Positions 57,511-64,000 of a DNA stretch of 64,000 nt are shown in pieces (position 1 is the stretch's first letter; the number at the start of each line of letters is the position of its first letter). The notes beneath the pieces are model-generated. The model worked only from the letters and a program-made list of their open reading frames with translations. It was not told the origin of the DNA and ran no database searches. The DNA is taken from the NCBI GenBank assembly GCA_021234155.1, contig JAJEKV010000064.1:7566001-7630000 (forward strand). The letters run 5' to 3'. The DNA is from Isoetes taiwanensis. Lineage: Eukaryota; Streptophyta; Lycopodiopsida; Isoetales; Isoetaceae. The position numbers were made by a program, and so were the translations under genes.

Positions 57511-60034
57511 TTGCCATTCAAATGTACGTTTGCAAAAGCCTACGACCAGATTTTCAATTTAAATATGAATATTTTGCACCCGACCTGGAGGGATTTTCCA
57601 ACTTTCCACACTGCAGCAACAGACGGACTGATTGGTCAAAGTCCTTATCACTGCTGGCGAGAGATGCTTTGGCAGAAGTCGCCTACGAATGATGTCAGGG
57701 ACTACAACCTTTTTCTTGTAGCAAGTGGTTTGATGTTGAATGCAGGGAGCTCAAACAATGGGCTCGCCATGTCATTGAACCTGCTCTAAACCCCCTTGCA
57801 ATCAAACAATATTGGTTGTTTCTAAAGGGCAAACAAGCCAGATATATTGCAGAACACCAAAGGGAAATGTTCTACCTCCTGGATCAGCATTCCACATTCT
57901 AGAGAAAAGTCATGTTCCCTTCGCGCCACAAAAAATATCAACCCTAGTCAGTGGGTACAGTATTTGCGCCAGCTCTATGATCCTCTTGGGGTCCGAGCAA
58001 AGGTACCCCCATAGACAGACCCGATATTAGAAATCACAAAAGCAAGTGTCTCTCAGGGCCTCCAACATCTCACCAATGGCAAAGCAGCTGACTTGGATGA
58101 TATGCAAGCGGAGATGCTCAAATGGACAGGGCCATCGATAGTGTTCATCCTCACTGCACTATTCAATAGGGCACTGCAGGAAGGATTTTTCAGACAATTG
58201 ACCATTAGCAGGGTAGTCTCCATCTATAAGGCAGAAGACCCAGACAGCCCTGCCAACTGCAGAACAATTATAGTCATCTCCCTCTTTGCAAAAATTGATG
58301 GCCAACATTCTGGAGCAATGTTGCGTGGAGGAAACAGAGGTGCGAGCCCTCACATAGGCAGGATTCAGGCCATCACATCCTCAAACTGCGCACCTTGGTT
58401 GAAGATAGTCGGAATCGACGAGGGGACCTCTATTGTTGCTTCATCGACTTTGCAATTTTACACTGTGCCTCATGAAAAATTGTGGGAGAGATTAAGACAG
58501 TTGGTAACCCCTATGGACTTGCAAAATGCGGTGTACATGTTATATAAGACTTCCTCATGTCGACTTACGGTGACAGGATGACTTGTCAACAGTAGTATTG
58601 GGGTCTAACATGGATGCCCATTCTCTCCAACATTGTTTGGCCTCTACATTGACCAATTGGAAGGGTGACTTACTGAACACAGGGGGTGACAAAGTTTAGC
58701 TTGTGCACCAAATTATTAAGCAGCTCCTTTATGCTGATGATGTCAACCGTCTAGCCCACACCCAGAAGATATGTAGTAGCATTTGCATGCCATGGACACT
58801 TCATGCCGGGTCACGAGAATGCTGGTCAATTTGGCAAAGACTAAGGTGCTGCTTGTGTCATCTTCGCACCATCCGAGCCTTCGCTCCTTTACTTATCATA
58901 GGCAAAATGTAGAGGTAGCACCCACCTACAAGTACCTAGGCATAGATATCCCTACTACCACATACTGAGACACTTCCATCCTATTACCAGTGACAACAGG
59001 TTAAGGTACTGTATGCGATGCAGAACAACAGGCTCATCTGTCACGCTTATTCAAGGTCTTGGTGGAATCCATTCTTCTATATGGGATCGAAGCCTTGGGG
59101 AGCAGGTACAGAAGGCCTTTCTCACTCATGCACTTGGGGTAAAATCCACAATCCCCAATCAGTTCTTTCTACAATGGATAGGTTTTTTAACTTTACAGTG
59201 GGTCGCACTTGACCGCCACATTATCTACTTCTGGAAAGTAGTTGGTATGGGCAATGATCATTTCTCCAACCTAGTTATATAGTGGCCCTGGGCTCGCAGT
59301 GCCTCAAAGCCTGTTGGAAGGAGAAGTAAGCTCAGTGGTTCTTTTGATGCAATGTGCAAGTGCACAAGTGCATGTAGGTGGAAACTGAAGAGGATCACCG
59401 TAACTTATGATAATACCTTGATGCTTGCTTCCTTAGCAAGATTTGGGATGCTAGTGCCCTGGAACATGTTAAGGCATCACATTACCAGCTCCAGGTCAAT
59501 GCTACATGGGATCCACAATGCTACCTGCGTACACATTTGCCACTGAAAAAGCGCAGGTTGTCAGTTCACACAAGTGCACATCATCTAAGAAATTGAGACA
59601 GACATATGGGCTTGAGAGGCATGCGAGGATAGACCCTATCAGTGTTGCCACCAAGATGCCAATGAAGACGAATGACCACACACTGCAACAATATCCGACA
59701 TTCAATCAGATCCGAGCCCATTATGCAGAGTTGATTCTGCCTAACCAGCCACTCCATGCGCTAATGGACACAACCTCAGTGGGTTTGTTAAGATCTTTTC
59801 TCCAAGACATCATGGATGCATACACTTAGTTATGCCCTCTAACAGGACACTGAGATTAGCATGTATCATAGTGTATCATTGTACAGTCTCTCAGCATACC
59901 TATTACTGCCAAGCTTTTTCCCTCGAAAACGGGGTGGCAGTTTTTTAATCCTAGCAGTAATACGCTGCTTGTATTCTTTATTTGGGTTCCCTACACCAAT
60001 TGGTTCCCCTGGATGATAAAAATCAATTCAATTC
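57511..60034 (+). mobile_element. LINE C: 5'-truncated LINE with short pentanucleotide tail
   Basis: Plus strand: linker (PTWRDFPTFHTAATDG, QKSPTNDVRDYNLF), RT start (LTNGKAADLDDMQAEMLKWT, ALQEGFFRQLTISRVVSIYK), a palm with an intact LLYADDVNRLAHTQ box at about 58730, NLAKTKVLLVSSSHHPS, VAPTYKYLGIDIP, and a C-terminal NQPLHALMDTTSVGLLRSFL. Frameshifts occur throughout. The 3' end is GGATGATAAAAATC followed by (AATTC)n at 60024-60034. Confidence 0.85.
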
Positions 60035-61894
60035 GATGAAGTTGAAGGAGGAAAATTAGAGGTATTAATCACTGCCAACAAAAACCGGATCTAGCAACTC
60101 TAGAAACTTGTTGTGCAGTTACGGCCGGTGATTCCATGGGACGAATTTTTTTTTACTACAAATTTGCTAGTTGAAATTAACATGCGAAGGTATTGCAACA
60201 TTAAGAATAACATTGTTCTTAGCAGAACTCTTGGATTAGGCCTAGGAAGTAAAATAGTAACATTATTCCGAGCATGTTTCCTGGTAAGAAAATCCATCAA
60301 GAAATGGGACCCATACAAAGATAGATATCAATCCATGTCCACTGTCCCATTTAATGTATTGTAACTTCTTCTAGTTAGAAATGCCTGCATGTATATTGTC
60401 ATTCCTATCTTTTGTAGTATGCCTGAACATTGTAAGATGTGCTTAATCAATATAGCCAAAAACTTGAACCTGTAGGGCATGAAATCCTTTTAATCCAATT
60501 AACTATAATATTGAATTGCATCTTTGCAGCCACCCTCCGTTTTTCAGGTATTGCTAATGATATTCCTTTGCCAGGTAGAAATTTTTGGCAGGAAGAACTT
60601 CTGTCCACAGCTTTCTTTACTTTTTTTTTTCCCTTAATGCTCTGTTCTTCCTGATAAAGAGAGGTCAAAGTAAGGGCCACTTGTTCAGAATTATGGTAAT
60701 AAATTCCTGACCCATATTGGCTTCCAATATCATTTCCTATTTCAAAAAAGAAGAAAAAGAAGTATTCATCATTGAAAAAAATCTCATTTCTAATAGATGC
60801 AAATCTCAAGGAAAAAAATGGTCTTGCAATTAACCTAGTGAATAAGATATGTATGATTATGTGTTTCACTGCAAACATCTCTATAAGTCCGATTAGGGTA
60901 GGTATCCTATGTATATCGAATTGCAGTCTGCAGTAGCTTGGAATAATTTCTAAATGGAAAAGATCTGTTATACGATGTTAAGAAGAATGTCTCTTACTTT
61001 GAGAACTCCTGGCAGGCGCGGATGGAGAAACCCCGCACTTCAAAAGCATCCTGCCATCAGGAAGCTCGCTTGTTGAATCGTTTCCCAAGCACCATAAAAT
61101 CCATTTCCAACAACAACTTAGGACTGTGTGATTTAAAAGTCCTACCTCCCTAAACCAACAGCCTCCTTAGCCTCTCCTTTAGAATCATCACCCCTACAAT
61201 AAAAAGGTCTATATTAAATCTTAGGTATTTTGAAGGACGAAAATAAGAACCATTGAAAGTGAACCAAGGAATCAACCTTAGAATTCCAACCCCTTTTTAT
61301 TTACTACATTAACTCCCCTTTTGCAAGCTTCTGAAAAAACATAATCTGGCAACAGTCTGGTGAATGTAATCAGAGCGATAAAAAACAATGAAGCCCAATG
61401 TGATGAAGGTCATGGTTGGAGGAGGATGATCGAAAAATGAACATGCCACTTGGATTATTCCCATGTCGCTTCTCCATGTATGAAGAAGATTGAACCCTTA
61501 GTAGCACCAGAACAGAGACAACTTGGCATCATTCAATTTTTTTCTAATTTTTTATTTTGTTCTACTTTTTCCTTTGGACAGGGTTGTGGACATATCGGCA
61601 AAATAAAAAGAGAATAAAAAAATGGATTCTTTAAGAATCTTGTTTATAACAATTATATAATTTAGATAATATGCAACGTGTCCAAATATAAAAATAGCAA
61701 GAGATTTGTATGTACAATTAAACATTTGTACTATCATGACAGGATTTGAACCCATTATATCCTCACATCTTAGGGGATTTAAATTTATTGTATCATCAAA
61801 CTCCAAATTAAACCTCAACGCCAAGTGAATTGAGTTAATATTTGCAACATCTGCATATTCAAAGTTGCATTGGGAAATAAACATGCAATTTTTA
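60035..61894. other. Interval without a gene
   Basis: AT-rich sequence between two LINE tails. Some frames are open by chance; none has a recognisable motif. Confidence 0.5.
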
Positions 61895-61912
61895 GAATTG
61901 AATTGAATTGAA
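61895..61912. repeat. (GAATT)n at the 3' end of LINE D
   Basis: Three to four copies of GAATT, which on the minus strand follow CCATGGATGCTAAAAATCT. This matches the (AATTC)n tail of LINE C. Confidence 0.8.
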
Positions 61913-64000
61913 TAGATTTTTAGCATCCATGGAGACCGACTGGCCTATGGGACCCAAACAAAAAAGAGAGCAGCAAGCGTATTACTGACAGGATTAAAAA
62001 ACCGCCGCCCCGAAGGGTTTTCGAGGGAAAAACCTTAGCAGTAATAGGTCTGCTGGCATGCTATACAATTGTGTAGGATAGTTCAATACCATCCCGGAAG
62101 ACACAACTGAGTCCGTGCATCTATAACCTCCTGGAGGTATGACCCCAACAAACCCACTGACGCCGTATTCAATAACTCATGCAAGGGTTGGCGGGCACTA
62201 ATGTCGAACATATAAGCTCTACGATATGGGCAAGTATTTGAGGCAGATCTAGAGGGCATGACATGCATCCTCAATAAATACTGGTAGCAGCAGCAAAAGC
62301 CTTACTCTCGTGCTTCAGGAGCCCAACATCTGTCTCAATCACGGGCGGCGTGCACCCGTCGCGAATGGAAGTTATAAGCATCGCTTCTTCATGGGCAGCT
62401 GGGTGTACAAGAAATGCGATGTGGGCCTCGTGAGCTGGGATTGACTAGCTGGCGATAGTGTGCCCGGCTTGCGTCGTCGAGCATCGCATCGAGCTTCGCG
62501 AAGGAAAGTAGCATCTAGGTACAACTTAAGTGCCTTGTGATCTTTCTTTGCCCTTACATATGCGCGCATCTGTTTGCACAGTATACCCCGTGAGAACCGA
62601 GCTTGCTTGTCCTTCAATGAGGCTTTTGGTGTTTGGGGACCCATTGCCATGGCCAAAGCGAGGTTAGACAAGCGTGTATCACCATAGCGACCACCTTACG
62701 GAAGTAAATGATATGGCGTTCCAATGCGGCCCGCTCAAGGGGTAGAAAACATGTCTCTGGGTAGGATGCGGTATGGGCGTGGACTTTACCCCAAGGGCTC
62801 ATGCCAAGAAGGCTTTACGCACCTGCTTTCGAGGTCATTCGGTGTTGAGGGATATCAGGACCCCACACTTCTGCCCCATATAAAAGGCCGGCTCGACCAA
62901 TGCAGAAATAAGTGTATTTGGTGGCCCGGGCATACAACTCTGCCAATGGTTGTTGTTACGCATGGCATATAGTGCTTTCAACTGCGGTGACCATGGCTTT
63001 GATGGTAGCATCCCAATGGGTGGTAGTAGAGAACTTCGATCCCCAAGTACTTGTAGGTCGGAGCCACCTCTACATCATGTCCACAGTAAGTGAATGAGGG
63101 AAGCCTTGGGCGGCGGGATGATGAAACTAGCGGCACCCTAGTTTTGGCCAAGTTAACTTTCGCGAGAATCGACAAAAAGTGTCAAAGAGCATCGGTGGCG
63201 TTGCATGCCCTCACGGGTATAGGTCGGGGAGGTTGACATCGTCGGCATATATGAGTTGCGGATTGTGTGATGCATGAGATGAGCGCCCCTCCATGCTCGA
63301 GGAAGCCAATCTTCGGTGGTCAATGTCATGCAGGCCAAAGAGTGTGGGGGAGGGGGCAACCTTGGCGCCTCAATATCGCGATTACCGGCTGTCGGCGATG
63401 TGATCTGATCTAAGCATACCTCGTATAGCCTATACGGCGTACGCAAGTCAAAGGGAGTCCCGGTAATTTGCGCCCGATCAAAAGCTTTTGTGAAATCCCG
63501 CGAAACAATAGTACGAGGTTTTGTCGGTGATTCCTGCTATCCTCAATCAATGTCTTGAGTGAAGATATGATCAATGGTGGAATGCCTAGGCTGAAAAAGC
63601 ACTGCGTGTGAGAGCTTCGCACATCTGCCTCCTCTACCCATATTGTCGTGGCATTGCTCAAGGATGCCCGCCAATAGTTTTGCAAAGAGAGCTGACCATA
63701 ATGATGCGATAGGGTGTTTGGGCATTGAGGGTCCCACGCCTTGTATATAGACACAACTCTACTAGTGGTCCCTTTGTGGAGGGAAGCCTTCTTGCAATGC
63801 TTTGTTGAATAGCGTCGTGAGAGCGAGGCACCGGTGGAGGCCCAGCCCATTTCAGAAGTTCTGCTTGCATGCCATCTAAATCTGTTGCCTTCCCATTAGC
63901 TAGACGTTGTAGGCCCATGATGACATCCCCTTATGTGATGACTAGAGCCATGCCTCTCTGTGGAGGGACTAGTGTCCGGCCCCGAGCGAATTCGTAAAAG
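61913..64000 (-). mobile_element. LINE D: LINE continuing past right edge
   Basis: Minus strand, same family as LINE C. From 5' at the right edge: GLQRLANGKATDLDGMQAEL, then frame-shifted RT pieces (FQPRHSTIDHIFTQ; the YADD box is readable near 63240 as YADDVNLPDLYP), NLAKTRVPLVSSSRRPRLPS, VAPTYKYLGIEVLYY, a RAALERHIIYFRKVVAM segment, and the C-terminal RQPLHELLNTASVGLLGSYL. Many frameshifts. The 3' end is at 61913. Confidence 0.85.

Noticed and set aside
60447-61926. Minus-strand frames of 143 and 124 codons
   Set aside because: Phe/Ile/Asn-rich translations of AT-rich DNA with no recognisable domain.

Overview
This window is nuclear DNA from a multicellular plant. It has two intron-rich, single-copy-type genes with plant-style GT/AG introns. 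Around them are plant chromovirus and Tat-like LTR retrotransposons, a Helitron, a PIF/Harbinger element and many degraded LINEs. The POT1 and DNA polymerase kappa exons do not read like flowering-plant versions to me, so I lean towards a fern or other non-seed plant; this is an impression, not a demonstrated placement.

Layout. 50-3836 (minus): 5' half of a POT1-like telomere end-binding gene, running off the left edge. 4928-9690 (minus): a nearly complete Helitron Rep/helicase gene with two frameshifts, one stop and an 80-nt intron, preceded by a gypsy fragment. 10030-13170 (minus): a degraded LINE. 13177-19764: an (AG)n tract, one end of a PIF-family element, and a 5'-truncated chromovirus keeping its 3' LTR. 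20910-32083: a complete-structure Tat-like LTR retrotransposon (2.47-kb LTRs, tRNA-Gln primer site) with near-identical LTRs but a broken coding region. 32834-35968: an intact PIF/Harbinger transposon with two ORFs, lying inside a GA-rich microsatellite. 36063-37610 (minus): another LINE. 39807-46015 (minus): a complete 13-exon DNA polymerase kappa gene whose exons join into 597 codons without a frame break. 46456-52000: decayed gene pieces (kinase, RING-H2, an unidentified SIM-containing gene) mixed with large hairpins and tandem duplications. 54391-54820: clustered short inverted-repeat units. 55313-56000: a LINE ORF1 joined directly to a LINE 3' end. 57511-60034 (plus) and 61913-64000 (minus): two LINEs of one family, tail to tail.

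The host genes have genome-maintenance roles: telomere end protection (POT1) and translesion synthesis (polymerase kappa). Nothing suggests they are functionally linked; they are separated by about 36 kb of transposons. The observations most worth following are the PIF/Harbinger family found in GA microsatellites with an unfamiliar second ORF, the retroelement with an RNase H upstream of its reverse transcriptase, the PIP-box exon inside a polymerase kappa intron, and the LINE 3' ends that each abut a different short tandem repeat.
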